The position numbers and the translations under genes were made by a program. The notes beneath the pieces were generated by a model. It did not search any database. It saw only the letters and a program-made list of their open reading frames with translations, and was not told the DNA's origin. From positions 1 to 61,710 of the forward strand of contig NZ_JMHT01000043.1 of NCBI RefSeq assembly GCF_001905655.1: a stretch of DNA of 61,710 nt, written 5' to 3'. Below, one piece after another: positions 1-8,468 of the stretch (positions are counted from its first letter, which is position 1; every line of letters begins with the position of its first letter). The stretch is from Mycobacterium sp. ST-F2. Its GTDB lineage: Bacteria > Actinomycetota > Actinomycetes > Mycobacteriales > Mycobacteriaceae.

Positions 1-396
1 GATCAGACCTTCGACATTCAGATCATCCTCGGGAAGGTGCGCCCTTTCCTACGCCGCCTCGCCGAGGCTCATCCACAGGTTCTGATCATTGCTCCTGGAG
101 AGCCCTCCGGGCTCGGCATGTTCCTCTACTTCGTGCTGTTCGAGGTGTTGGCCGGTGCGACGCCCGGCAAGATGCTGCTGGGCCTCAGCGTGCGTGGCCC
201 GCACGGCATGCCGAAGCCCGATTTCAAGCAGTCGGCCATCCGGAACTCGTTCACCCTGCTGACCATCATCCCGTGGGTCGGCGGGCTACTCGCGGTCATC
301 GCGTACATCTTCATCGCCGTCACCATCAGCTCCAGCCCGTGCAAGCAGGGCCGGCACGACGAACTCGCCGGCGGCACTCAGGTGGTCAAGAAGTAG
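1..396 (+). CDS. RDD-family membrane protein, 5' end outside window
   Basis: The reading frame is open from the first base, so the start lies upstream; a GTG at 37 is only an internal candidate. The visible 131 residues hold a hydrophobic segment (FLYFVLFEVLAG), then the RDD-type motif TPGKMLLGLSV, a charged stretch with a conserved-looking R (AIRNSF), and a second hydrophobic stretch ending in IFIAVTISS. RDD proteins are small membrane proteins of mostly unknown role; some have been linked to ion exchange. The gene is convergent with the lipT fragment, with 4 bp between the stop codons. Family assignment is fairly sure; function is not. Confidence 0.75.
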   Translation, partial: DQTFDIQIILGKVRPFLRRLAEAHPQVLIIAPGEPSGLGMFLYFVLFEVLAGATPGKMLLGLSVRGPHGMPKPDFKQSAIRNSFTLLTIIPWVGGLLAVIAYIFIAVTISSSPCKQGRHDELAGGTQVVKK

Positions 397-400
397 CCCC

Positions 401-716
401 TCAGCCGTGAACCAGTGAAAAGCCTTCCCAGGCCTGACGCTGCGCGGAGCGGGGATCATGTTCGACCCGCGTCTTGCGGTCGAACACCAGCACGGCGCGG
501 TCGTCGGCGTCGTACTGTGGCCACCCCTCGCCGGGGACACCGGTCCGGGCGAAGGCCCGCCACCGGTTCTGGACGTCGTTGCTGATCCGCAGCGCCGACT
601 TGCGGTCCATAGCGGCCGTGAGCAAGGAGCCCAACGGCGTCCGGTACACGTCGAAGACCGCGAGCAGTTCGGTCGCGTGCGTGGCGCCCAGGCCCGTCCA
701 GTGCAGCGCCGGCGGA
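401..716 (-). pseudogene. lipT: 3' fragment of split LipT-like carboxylesterase
   Basis: Minus-strand translation gives the C-terminal part of a type-B carboxylesterase: PALHWTGLGATHATELL carries the expected catalytic His (GATHATEL), followed by SNDVQNRWRAFARTG and WPQYDADDRAVLVFD, typical of the family end. No N-terminal part, nucleophile or start codon is attached: upstream, the sequence changes at an inverted repeat (717-741). The matching N-terminal part ends about 16 kb away at 16759, at exactly the place where this fragment should continue. The two pieces are read as one gene cut by a mobile element, so this fragment should not make an active enzyme. Confidence 0.85.
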
Positions 717-741
717 TCTCTAGCCGGTTCACCGCTGTTGT
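717..741 (+). repeat. Left terminal inverted repeat of the element
   Basis: This 25-bp sequence begins TCTCTAGCC and ends CTGTTGT. It pairs in inverted orientation with 16734-16758 at 20 of 25 positions. It sits where the carboxylesterase frame (401-716) stops matching the family, so it marks the left end of the inserted element. Confidence 0.75.
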
Positions 742-784
742 ACCTACTCGTTTCCGATGTCTCGCTGTAGACATTCGAGAGTGA

Positions 785-1264
785 TCAGATCCACTCTCGA
801 TCAGGCGTGATCGGTGCTGCGAATAGTTCACCGATGGGCGCGGTCACGGCGTTCGTGCTGGGTTCCACCCATACCGCCTGACCGTCGATGATGCGTGGAG
901 CCAGGACGTGTTGACCGGCGATGGGCCATTGCACGAACTCTTGACCGTTCAACTGTTCCTGCACGTCGTCGGCCAGCCACACCAGCGCCTGCGCCGCGGA
1001 AGTCTCCAGTCGATAGCTCTGACAGCGCTGATAGCCGCCAACGTCGGCGTCATCATTCGCCTCGAACCCCACGGCTATCCATTCACCATCAGAGACCAGA
1101 AAGCACCATCCCACCTTGGTGGAGCTGACGAGCCGGCCGTGCTGACGGCAATCGAGGTCGTGCGTCACTGCGCGAGCAGCGGTGGCCCACGCGGCAGGAA
1201 GATCAGCGGGTGGGTCCTCGCCGACGGCGAAGCGCCAACACCGATCCGGAGCATCCCACGGCAT
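785..1264 (-). CDS. Hypothetical protein, 159 aa
   Basis: An ATG-started frame of 159 codons inside the element, the cargo gene nearest the left repeat. The protein is rich in Trp and acidic residues (FLVSDGEWIAVGFEANDD, ALVWLADDVQEQL, ending TPDREWI), with no signal peptide or membrane segment. I do not recognise a family. Its balanced amino-acid content favours a real gene over a shadow frame. It is on the same strand as the recombinases and the DUF4331/TPP operon but separated from the latter by a degraded stretch. Confidence 0.5.
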   Translation of the reverse strand: MPWDAPDRCWRFAVGEDPPADLPAAWATAARAVTHDLDCRQHGRLVSSTKVGWCFLVSDGEWIAVGFEANDDADVGGYQRCQSYRLETSAAQALVWLADDVQEQLNGQEFVQWPIAGQHVLAPRIIDGQAVWVEPSTNAVTAPIGELFAAPITPDREWI

Positions 1265-1596
1265 GTCTCCACAGTCGCATGCCCTAGCTGTCGACGTCGA
1301 CCGCTCTGATCAGCTCCTGGCCTTATCGCGCACTAGTCTCGTCTCCAGCGATTCGAGGTCGATCAGTTCCCGTCTCAGATCTTCAACCAATCTCGATGAG
1401 ATCGACGGGGTTGGCGTCCTCTCGCGGAATGCGGCCGAGTACCGGCTGCAGGTGGGGATCGGTAACGTGTCCATCGATGTACACATGGCCGCCGCCGCGC
1501 CGAGCGAGCGTCTCGAACAGGGATGCAAGGGCGCAGGCGACGAGTTCTTCCCCTCGAGATGGCCTGCAACGTCGTCAACGCCAAACACGCCGCGCC
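1265..1596. other. Degraded stretch without an intact gene
   Basis: No complete gene is seen. On the minus strand a short frame (about 1398-1580) reads EELVACALASLFETLARRGGGHVYIDG and on to a stop, but it lacks a start and is preceded by a stop codon, so it looks like a remnant. Another minus frame (1310-1588) ends in a charged helix-like segment (SSRLVEDLRRELIDLE) that I cannot assign. Confidence 0.4.
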
Positions 1597-1748
1597 AGAT
1601 GCGGTTTCATGGCCCGCGATGTGCACCAAAATCGGGTTGGCGACCAGTTCGTCGTCGGTGAACACCTCGCTCTCGTCGACGGCAGTCACCATCTGGGTCA
1701 GCAGATCCTCCGACGGATGCCCGCCGCTTGACGCCGCCGCCGCCGTCC
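1597..1748 (-). pseudogene. Cytochrome P450 fragment (I-helix region)
   Basis: The minus-strand frame reads HPSEDLLTQMVTAVDE, then FTDDELVANPILVHIAGHE and TAS. This is the stretch leading into and including the P450 I-helix (consensus AGxET, here AGHETAS). Neither the N-terminal half nor the ExxR and heme-Cys regions are present on either side, and the frame becomes unrelated after the helix. It lies about 90 bp downstream of the TPP-enzyme gene on the same strand, so an intact P450 may once have belonged to that operon. Confidence 0.6.
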
Positions 1749-1835
1749 AAAGGATTGTTCGATTGGCGCGCTCGGCAAGATGGTGCGGTCGGTATGAATG
1801 CGACCGTTACCGGAGACGGAGAGGTTGATGACCGT

Positions 1836-3779
1836 TCAGACGAGTTCGGGGTCGCAGTGCAGGTGTAGCAGTGCGGGGCCGTCGGATGCGAACAGTTCGC
1901 GCATGCCGCGGTCGACGTCTGCTGGGTTGCGCGCCGTGATGCCGGTCGCGCCGCAGCTGCGTGCGTAGTCGGCGAAGTCCGGGTTGACAAGGGAGGTCTG
2001 CCACACCGGAAGTTGTCCTGCGAGTTGTTCTTTGGTGATCTTGCCGAGTGAGGCATTGTCGAGCAGGACGTGTTTGATGGGGATGTTGTACTTGACCGCG
2101 GTGGTCAACTCCGCGAGGTACTGTCCGAAGCCGCCGTCGCCGGTGACCGCGACGATCGGGCGGCTGGGGTCGGCGGCCCAGGCGCCCATCGCGGCGGGAT
2201 ATCCGAAGCCGATCGACCCGAGGTATCCACTCATCAGCACCGGCTGACCGGCGCTTTCGAAGTAACGGCCGAACGAGTAGGCGTGGTTGCCCACGTCGAC
2301 ACTGATGACCGCGTCGTCGGGACAGTGTTCGGCCAGCGCGGCGAACACCTTGGCCGAGCCGATGCCCCGCCCGTGATCATCGCTGAGGCGTCGTTGCTTC
2401 TCGGCCCGCCAGATCGCCCAGCGGGCCGCGACGTCGCCGCGCTGATCGTGGGCTGCGACGTCGGTGAGCAGCGGGGTCAGAGCGCGGATCGATGACGCGG
2501 CGTCGCCGAGCAGTCCGACCCGGATCGCGTCGAATCGGCCGATCGAGGTGGCGGTGTCATCGATTTGGACGATCGGCTTGTAGGCAGCGATACCGGTGTG
2601 GTTGGAGAAGGACGCTCCGATGACGATCAGCAAGTCTGATTCGTTCATCAGCCAGGACGCGACCGGGGTTCCCGACCGCCCGAGCACCCCGGCGCCCAGC
2701 GGATGGGAGTCGGGCACCAGGCCTTTGGCTCGAAAGGTGGTCAGCACGGGCGCACCGAGTCGTTCGGCGAGATCGATGACGGCCGATTGGGCGTGGCGGG
2801 CACCTTGGCCGACGATGAGCACGGGGCGGCTCGCGGCACCGACGAGGTCGGCCCCGGCGCGGACCGCGTCCGGGTCGGGGGCGCCGCGCACCCGGCTGGT
2901 CCGCCCGACAGGCAGGACCGGTGCCACGGACGACGGCTGGTCCTGCACTTCATCGGGCAGGATCAGGTGCGCCACGCCGCGTCGGTCGAGTGCGTGTTTG
3001 ACTGCTTCGGCGGCCAACTCCGCATGATCGGATCCTGATTCGATGGTGACGCTGGAGATCGCGACGTCACCGAACACGGTGGCGAGGTCGAGGTCTTGGA
3101 AGGCGCCCTTGCCGCGGACGTCGGAGGGCACCTGCCCGGAGATCGCGACGACTGGGGCGCTGTCGAGTCGAGCGTCGTAGAGGCCGGTGAGCATGTTCGT
3201 CGAGCCGGGACCGGCGATGGCGAAGCACACTGCGGGACGCCCGGTCAGCTTCCCGTAGGCGCTGGCAGCGAAGGAGGCGGCGCCTTCGTGCCGGATGCCG
3301 ATGTAGCGCAGTTGCCCGCGGGCCTCGGCACGCCGGATTGCTTCAGCGAAGCCGAGATTGGAGTGTCCCACCATCCCGAACACTGTGTCGATGCCCCAGG
3401 CGAGGAGGGTCTCGACCATCGCATCCGATACCGAACGGGCCCGTTCGACCAGGTCGGGAAGCGCTACCCAACTCTGCCCGTCATCCTCTACGACGGTGAA
3501 CGATTGGGGTGCGTCGCTGAAGTGGCCCGGTGGCGTGCCGGTGATCGGGTCGTAGTCGTAGCCGTGCCAGGGACAGCGCAACAGGCCGTTCTCGATGGAA
3601 CCTTCGCCCAGCGGGCCACCCTGATGCGGACAGTGATTGGCCAGGGCGCCGAGCTTTCCGCCGCAGCGGGTCACGGCGATGCTGCGTCCGTCGACGATCG
3701 CGGTGAGCACACGGCCGTCGTCTGGCAGGTCGGTCACCGGATGCCACCGGGTTCCCGGTGGTGCAGGTGGGATGCTCAC
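1836..3779 (-). CDS. Rieske [2Fe-2S] - thiamine-pyrophosphate enzyme fusion, 647 aa
   Basis: Residues 1-105 form a Rieske domain with both cluster motifs (Cys50 and His52 in CPHQG; Cys69 and His72 in CPWHG). From about residue 110 a full TPP enzyme of the acetolactate-synthase/pyruvate-oxidase family follows. It has the cofactor-activating Glu165 (GIRHEGAAS), a central domain, and a GDG...DN thiamine-binding motif at about 547-575. The family cleaves or joins 2-oxo acids; the substrate here is unknown. The Rieske domain suggests electron transfer from or to the TPP intermediate, or regulation (inference). The gene starts with a GTG that overlaps the TGA of the DUF4331 gene (GTGA), implying translational coupling. 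The operon has a TetR-type operator upstream (4895-4916). Confidence 0.85.
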   Translation of the reverse strand: MSIPPAPPGTRWHPVTDLPDDGRVLTAIVDGRSIAVTRCGGKLGALANHCPHQGGPLGEGSIENGLLRCPWHGYDYDPITGTPPGHFSDAPQSFTVVEDDGQSWVALPDLVERARSVSDAMVETLLAWGIDTVFGMVGHSNLGFAEAIRRAEARGQLRYIGIRHEGAASFAASAYGKLTGRPAVCFAIAGPGSTNMLTGLYDARLDSAPVVAISGQVPSDVRGKGAFQDLDLATVFGDVAISSVTIESGSDHAELAAEAVKHALDRRGVAHLILPDEVQDQPSSVAPVLPVGRTSRVRGAPDPDAVRAGADLVGAASRPVLIVGQGARHAQSAVIDLAERLGAPVLTTFRAKGLVPDSHPLGAGVLGRSGTPVASWLMNESDLLIVIGASFSNHTGIAAYKPIVQIDDTATSIGRFDAIRVGLLGDAASSIRALTPLLTDVAAHDQRGDVAARWAIWRAEKQRRLSDDHGRGIGSAKVFAALAEHCPDDAVISVDVGNHAYSFGRYFESAGQPVLMSGYLGSIGFGYPAAMGAWAADPSRPIVAVTGDGGFGQYLAELTTAVKYNIPIKHVLLDNASLGKITKEQLAGQLPVWQTSLVNPDFADYARSCGATGITARNPADVDRGMRELFASDGPALLHLHCDPELV

Positions 3780-4789
3780 ACCGTCACCGGGGTAGTGAAG
3801 TACGGGAACTCCGGGCGGATCTTCTCCGGGTCGGGGGCGATCCCGGTGCCCAGTGGGGAGTTGGTCAGCACGGACAGCACGTTGTCCATGACGTTGTCGG
3901 CCAGCGCGCGTCCGTTGACTCCGGTGTAGTCGAACGAGGCGGGCGTTCCGATCGTGTAGGGCAAGGTCATCGGCCCGAGCAGGTCGGCGACGCGCCGGGC
4001 GTAGGCGGCCGGGTCGGGTGCCGTGCCGGCGAGGGTGACGTATCGGGTGACGGTGTCGATGGTGGCTGCGACGAACGGCGCGTTGTCGCCCGATGGCGCT
4101 GTGCGATTGAACGATTCGCGTAAGTCGTCGTCGTTGAGATATAGGTGGGTGAATAGCGGGAGGCCCCAGCGCGCCACCTGTTGCTCGGGGGCGTGACCGT
4201 GCAGGGACACCGTGGCCCAGGCCTGGACCATGGCGTCGGCGCCGATCAGGGCGTTGGGCACTTCGACGACGATGGCCGCCACGGTGCGACCGGCGAAGAA
4301 GTTGACGTGGTTGTCGAAGGCCTCGGGGTTGTAGGTGCCGGCCAGGTAGGCGTCCTTGAATGCGGTGACGGCGGCGGCGTCGCCGCCGAACGCATCGTTG
4401 ACGACCCCGGCGAATATGCGTACACCGTTCTCTCCGTGCACAGTTGCGCCCGTCGTCCCCGACACGACTACCCGGCCGCCGTCACCAGTGGCGGCGTCGG
4501 CACCGTCGGCCAGGCGCAGTTCGAAGGTCTGCGCGTGCCCGTCGGCGGTGTGGCCGACGTCCCCGAACCGGACCTTGAAGGAAACGTCCTCATGGGTGTC
4601 GCCATCGGTGTCGAAGCGAAACACGTACAGGGCCTCGTCGCGGAACGGTGCGGCGGTGTCGATCGCGGCGGTCGGGTTGACGGTCATCGCCATCACGGTG
4701 GTGCCGGGGGCGCCGTCGAACAGGTAGAAGTCACAGATGTTCAGGCGGGGGTCTTCTCGTGCCGTCGGGGTGTCGAAGTGGTGGGACAT
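3776..4789 (-). CDS. DUF4331-family protein
   Basis: This 337-residue protein opens MSHHFDTPTAREDPRLNI with DFYLFDG shortly after, and contains PFRDEALYVFRFDTDGD and FFAGR further on. These match the DUF4331 family, whose biochemical role is not established to my knowledge. There is no obvious signal peptide. A strong AGGAGG ribosome-binding site lies just before the ATG. It is the first gene of a two-gene operon whose second member is the Rieske-TPP enzyme (overlapping stop/start), so the two probably act together. A TetR-type operator lies about 105 bp upstream. A decayed relative is present at 9762-10212. Confidence 0.8.
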   Translation of the reverse strand: MSHHFDTPTAREDPRLNICDFYLFDGAPGTTVMAMTVNPTAAIDTAAPFRDEALYVFRFDTDGDTHEDVSFKVRFGDVGHTADGHAQTFELRLADGADAATGDGGRVVVSGTTGATVHGENGVRIFAGVVNDAFGGDAAAVTAFKDAYLAGTYNPEAFDNHVNFFAGRTVAAIVVEVPNALIGADAMVQAWATVSLHGHAPEQQVARWGLPLFTHLYLNDDDLRESFNRTAPSGDNAPFVAATIDTVTRYVTLAGTAPDPAAYARRVADLLGPMTLPYTIGTPASFDYTGVNGRALADNVMDNVLSVLTNSPLGTGIAPDPEKIRPEFPYFTTPVTV

Positions 4790-4894
4790 GTCGCAACCTC
4801 CTTGGGGTGCCGGACGCCGGTATCGCCATTAAGGGAAGCGGGGGTGATGCACCGAGGTGAACCGGCGTGGTGGCGGTCAGTCTGGCCGCCCTTA

Positions 4895-4916
4895 AACTGG
4901 TCTGTCAAGACCAGTT
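4895..4916. promoter_or_regulatory. TetR-type operator, copy 1 (DUF4331 operon)
   Basis: The palindrome AACTGGTC-N6-GACCAGTT has perfect 8-bp arms. It lies between the start of the DUF4331 gene (4789) and the 3' end of tetR. The same 8-6-8 pattern recurs at 5633, 5794 and 10269, which supports one regulator binding all four sites. Confidence 0.7.
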
Positions 4917-4963
4917 CTGCGATTATCGCCCGATACCGCCACGAAGGATTCGTCGAGCGCTGC

Positions 4964-5599
4964 TCAGCGGGGTTGCTGATAGGACCGGACGTGGCCGATT
5001 GCCATGTCGAGGGCCATCTTCATCGGCGTCGAGTCGTGCGCGGTCTGGGCCAGCAGGTAGCCGCCCTGGACGGCGGCCATCACCGACGTGGCCATCGTGG
5101 GTGCGTCGATGTCGTCGCATAGTTCACCGTTGTCGCGCATGCGTTCGAAGGCATCGGCTAGGAGCCGCTCCCAGTCACGGAAGTGTTCGGCCAGCGCGAC
5201 GCGCGCGTTTTCGTCGGTGTCGGAGAGCTCGGCAGCCAGTGAGCCCAGTTCGCAGCCCCAGGAACCGCGCCGTAACGAGTTGCGTTGCAGGAGCGCATCG
5301 CGCCACAGTTCCAGACCGCGGAACGAGTCGAGGTTTTCCAGCCGTGAGCGCTGCTTGGCCAGGATTTCCCGGGCGCGAAATTCGATCACGCTACGGACCA
5401 GATCACCCTTGTCGGCGAAGTGTGCTCGGAACTGGGACTTGCTGGTGCCGCTCGCGATGAGGATCTCGTCCAGCGTGGTGGCGGTGACGCCCTTGAGGTA
5501 CATCAGTTCGGCGGCGGCGCTGACGATCCTGGCCCGGGTTGCGGCGCCTCGCGCGGTCAATCGGCGGCCGGGCCGGGGAGGAGTCTTCGACCACCACAT
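4964..5599 (-). CDS. TetR-family transcriptional regulator of the island
   Basis: A 211-residue protein with an N-terminal TetR helix-turn-helix (ATRARIVSAAAELMYLKG, then TLDEILIASGTSKSQFRAHF) and a helical ligand-binding domain (RGSWGCELGSLAAEL region). It is probably a ligand-relieved repressor of the island's redox genes. Operator-like palindromes lie 34 bp upstream of its own start (5633-5654), upstream of the divergent reductase (5794-5815) and upstream of the DUF4331 operon (4895-4916). This predicts autoregulation and control of both neighbours. The ligand cannot be deduced. Confidence 0.85.
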   Translation of the reverse strand: MWWSKTPPRPGRRLTARGAATRARIVSAAAELMYLKGVTATTLDEILIASGTSKSQFRAHFADKGDLVRSVIEFRAREILAKQRSRLENLDSFRGLELWRDALLQRNSLRRGSWGCELGSLAAELSDTDENARVALAEHFRDWERLLADAFERMRDNGELCDDIDAPTMATSVMAAVQGGYLLAQTAHDSTPMKMALDMAIGHVRSYQQPR

Positions 5600-5632
5600 G
5601 TCGACCCTACGTCACCTGCGTGTTTGGTAGAT

Positions 5633-5654
5633 ACCTGGTCCTTGAAGACCGGTT
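5633..5654. promoter_or_regulatory. TetR-type operator, copy 2 (tetR promoter)
   Basis: ACCTGGTC-N6-GACCGGTT is a variant of the copy-1 palindrome with identical 6-bp spacing. It lies 34 bp upstream of the tetR ATG, a position expected for autorepression. Confidence 0.55.
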
Positions 5655-5793
5655 GCGGCGACGTAGGGCGATCGTTTCGAGGGTCACATCGCGGGTGCCC
5701 GTTCGCATCCCACCGCTTCGTTCAAGCTCCTGGCGCTGCATTACGCGCCAGCTGCGCCGAGACCCGCCGATTTGCAGCGGATGCACAGGAAAT

Positions 5794-5815
5794 AAATGGT
5801 CCATAGCGACCAGTT
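5794..5815. promoter_or_regulatory. TetR-type operator, copy 3 (reductase promoter)
   Basis: AAATGGTC-N6-GACCAGTT has one substituted arm but the same spacing. It lies 63 bp upstream of the GTG of the divergent flavodoxin-like reductase, in the tetR/reductase intergenic region. Confidence 0.6.
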
Positions 5816-5877
5816 TCTGTCAGAATGGGCGCGCCGGTGAGCCGCATGCCCGCTGGTCGACAACGAAGGAGAACTGC

Positions 5878-6594
5878 GTGACCCAGCCACTCGACGACTT
5901 CACCGATCTGAAGGCACTGTTCATCAATTGCACGTTGAAGCGGTCCCCCGAGGTCAGCAACACCCAGGCACTCGTCGACGTCAGTGCAGCGATCATGGAA
6001 AAGCACGGCGTCGCCGTCGAGGTGGTGCGCGCCATCGACCACGACATCGCCACCGGGGTGTGGCCGGACATGCGCGAGCACGGCGCGGCGAGCGACGACT
6101 GGCCGGCGATCTTCGAGAAGGTGCTGGCCGCCGACATCCTGGTCTTGGCCGGCCCGATCTGGCTGGGCGACAACAGTTCAGTGATGAAGCGGGTGCACGA
6201 ACGCCTCTACGGAGGGTCGCATCTGCTCAACGAGGCAGGACAGTACCTCTATTACGGGCGGGTCGGAGGATGCTTAATCACCGGCAACGAGGACGGCATC
6301 AAACATTGTGCGCAAAACGTGCTCTACACCTTGCAGCACATCGGGTACACGATCTCCCCGCAGGCCGACGCCGGCTGGATCGGCGAGGCCGGGCCCGGAC
6401 CGTCCTATCTGGACCCTGGCTCCGGTGGTCCGCAGAACGACTTCACCAACCGCAACACCACCTTCATGACCTGGAACCTGATGCACCTGGCCCGCATGCT
6501 GCACGCCGCTGGCGGCATCCCGGCCTACGGCAACATCCGGTCCGGATGGGACGCGGGCTGCCGCTACGATTTCGAAAACCCCGAATACCGCTGA
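5878..6594 (+). CDS. NADPH-dependent FMN reductase / flavodoxin-fold protein
   Basis: The protein has 238 residues. Near the N-terminus, LKALFINCTLKRSPEVSNT matches the FMN phosphate-binding loop of the NADPH-dependent FMN reductase family. Later ILVLAGPIWLGDNSSVMKRV is the second flavin-contact loop. The start is GTG at 5878, chosen because GAAGGAGA lies about 6 bases upstream and homology begins right after; the frame is open far upstream, but that part is not family-like. The enzyme would supply or accept electrons through flavin, a plausible partner of the Rieske-TPP enzyme (inference). It is divergent from tetR with an operator in its promoter. Similar proteins are often annotated as flavodoxin family. 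Confidence 0.8.
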   Translation: MTQPLDDFTDLKALFINCTLKRSPEVSNTQALVDVSAAIMEKHGVAVEVVRAIDHDIATGVWPDMREHGAASDDWPAIFEKVLAADILVLAGPIWLGDNSSVMKRVHERLYGGSHLLNEAGQYLYYGRVGGCLITGNEDGIKHCAQNVLYTLQHIGYTISPQADAGWIGEAGPGPSYLDPGSGGPQNDFTNRNTTFMTWNLMHLARMLHAAGGIPAYGNIRSGWDAGCRYDFENPEYR

Positions 6595-6612
6595 GCCCGG
6601 GCCATCTCATCG

Positions 6613-7230
6613 CCGTGCCGGTACCTGAAGACGAAGCCCAGCGGGTGGCGTCACTTCGCGCGGGGGACCAGATGGCGTCGAGCATCTGGTGAACCAACAC
6701 ACCCCCGTGATGCTGCGAGTGGCGCGTCAATACGTGGCAAGCCACGAGATCGCCGAGGACGTCGTCCAGGAAACGTGGCTAGCGGTATACCGGGGTACGA
6801 GCGGGTTCGAAGGCCGATCCTCGCTGCGGACCTTGGATTTTCGCCATCATGGTCACCATCGCGAAGACCCGTGGAGTCCGGGAACGCCGCGATCGCGACA
6901 GGACGATCGCGGCGTACCGCGGTGGCATGGGGTGGGTACGTATGGCCGACGACGAATGGCCGACCCGCAGCGGGGCCGTGACCCCCTGCCCGCAGACCCC
7001 CGAAGGGGCGACCTTGGCCGGCGAACTCTTGGCGGTCATCCGCTGCGAGATTGTTGCGCTACTCGACCTTCAGCGCGCCGTGATCACGTTGCGCGCGGTG
7101 CTCGACGTCGGCTACCGCGACGTGTGCGACCGTTTGGGACTGAGCACGGTCTTACCAACGGGTATTGCTTCACCACGGCCGCAGGGGAGTGCGCCGAGAG
7201 CTCCGCGGCTATGCGACGGGCGACCGGTGA
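6613..7230 (+). pseudogene. ECF RNA polymerase sigma factor, broken by three frameshifts
   Basis: Pieces of an extracytoplasmic-function sigma factor are spread over three frames. They are: an N-terminal RVASLRAGDQMA; then LVNQHTPVMLRVARQYV and EIAEDVVQETWLAVYRG (region 2); then WIFAIMVTIAKTRGVRERR after a one-base shift near 6835; then LLDLQRAVITLRAVLD (region 4); and finally QRVLLHHGRRGVRREL after another shift near 7160. The first shift falls near 6686. Three independent indels make decay more likely than sequencing error. It stands just upstream of the antiporter, on the same strand. Confidence 0.75.
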
Positions 7231-7265
7231 GAGTCGGTTCCTCGGCGTCGGGGTGTGGGACTGAC

Positions 7266-8468
7266 ATGACGAAGGACCTGGTGATCGTGCTCGCGGTTGC
7301 CGCGGTGATCCCGTTGCTGCTGGGGCTGATGCCCCGGATTGCGATACCCGGTGCATTCGTGGAGATCATCGCCGGTGTCGTCATCGGGCCCACGGTCCTG
7401 GGCTGGGTGCACCCCGATGACGTGATCCGCGCGCTGTCGGTGCTCGGGTTGTCGTTCCTGCTTTTCCTGGGGGGTTTCGAGGTCGACGTGCGGTGCTTTC
7501 GCGGGCGCACCGGTCACCACGTGCTGCTCACACTCGCCGGGTCCCTCGTGTTGGCAGCCGGTGTCGGCGCCACGTTGGCTGTGGCCGGTGTGCGGGGCGG
7601 ATTGTTGGTGGCGATCTCCCTGCTCGCGACATGGTCGGGCCCAGTCGTGGCGACGCTCACCCGCGCGGGCCTGCGGGAACGGCGGGTCGGCGAGTTGACC
7701 GTGGCGTGCGCCTCGGGCGGCGCAATGGCGGCGGTGGTGACGCTGTCGGTTGGCGTGGCCGGTGCGCACACTCCGTTGGCGGGCCGGTTGCTGCCGCTGG
7801 GTCTGCTGCTGGTGCTGCTGGGGGTCATCGGTGGAGTCGTCTGGGGCGCGGAACACGTTGGCAGGGTCGAGGCCCTCGTCGACCAATTGTCCGACACCAG
7901 CGCGCAGATCCGGATCCGGTTGACGGTACTGCTGGTCGCCGGTGTAGCTCTCGCAGCGTTCGGGCTGGGCTTCGAAGCCGTCCTGGGGGCGTTTCTGGCC
8001 GGCGTCCTCGTACGCACCCTGGACCCCGAACCCGAGGTGTCTCACCCGCACTACCCGATCAAGTTGGAAGCCGTCGGCTTCGGCTTGCTCATTCCGGTGT
8101 TCTTCATCAACAGCGGCGTCACCGTCGACGTCAAAGGTCTGCTCGAGGACCCGCGGGCGCTCGTCGGCGTGCCCCTTCTGATCATCGCGTTGCTCGTCGT
8201 GCGAGGCCTGCCGATCGTGTCGCTGCGACGCGACCTGCCGGGACGGAACCTGCCTGCGGTCGCTCTCCTGCAGGCAACGTCACTGCCGTTCCTCCTGACC
8301 GTCGCGCAGGTCGGAATACGCATGGGGTTGATCGACCGCACCACGGCCGCGGCGCTGATCGCCGCCGGAATCGTCTCCGTTCTCCTCTTCCCGCCACTTG
8401 CGCTGCAGCTGCTCAAGCCGGTAGGGGATCCGCCTGACGGGGGATCCGCCGCGGCGATCGACGAATAG
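7266..8468 (+). CDS. CPA2-type cation:proton antiporter (KefB/NapA-like)
   Basis: A 400-residue, highly hydrophobic protein with about 11-12 predicted membrane spans. It shows the CPA2 pattern: IAGVVIGPTVLGWVHP early, LFLGGFEVD in the fourth region, FEAVLGAFLAGVLVRTLD mid-protein and IPVFFINSGVTVDVKGL near the C-terminal third. It probably exchanges Na+ or K+ for H+ at the inner membrane; no C-terminal RCK/TrkA domain is present. The start is the ATG at 7266, 36 bp after the stop of the sigma-factor pseudogene. A short decayed copy of its C-terminal region is found at 9061-9120. Confidence 0.85.
   Translation: MTKDLVIVLAVAAVIPLLLGLMPRIAIPGAFVEIIAGVVIGPTVLGWVHPDDVIRALSVLGLSFLLFLGGFEVDVRCFRGRTGHHVLLTLAGSLVLAAGVGATLAVAGVRGGLLVAISLLATWSGPVVATLTRAGLRERRVGELTVACASGGAMAAVVTLSVGVAGAHTPLAGRLLPLGLLLVLLGVIGGVVWGAEHVGRVEALVDQLSDTSAQIRIRLTVLLVAGVALAAFGLGFEAVLGAFLAGVLVRTLDPEPEVSHPHYPIKLEAVGFGLLIPVFFINSGVTVDVKGLLEDPRALVGVPLLIIALLVVRGLPIVSLRRDLPGRNLPAVALLQATSLPFLLTVAQVGIRMGLIDRTTAAALIAAGIVSVLLFPPLALQLLKPVGDPPDGGSAAAIDE

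Noticed and set aside
286..831. A 181-codon minus-strand frame across the left element end
   Set aside because: The esterase fragment is in another frame, and this frame is Arg/Thr/Pro-rich shadow sequence overlapping the RDD gene.
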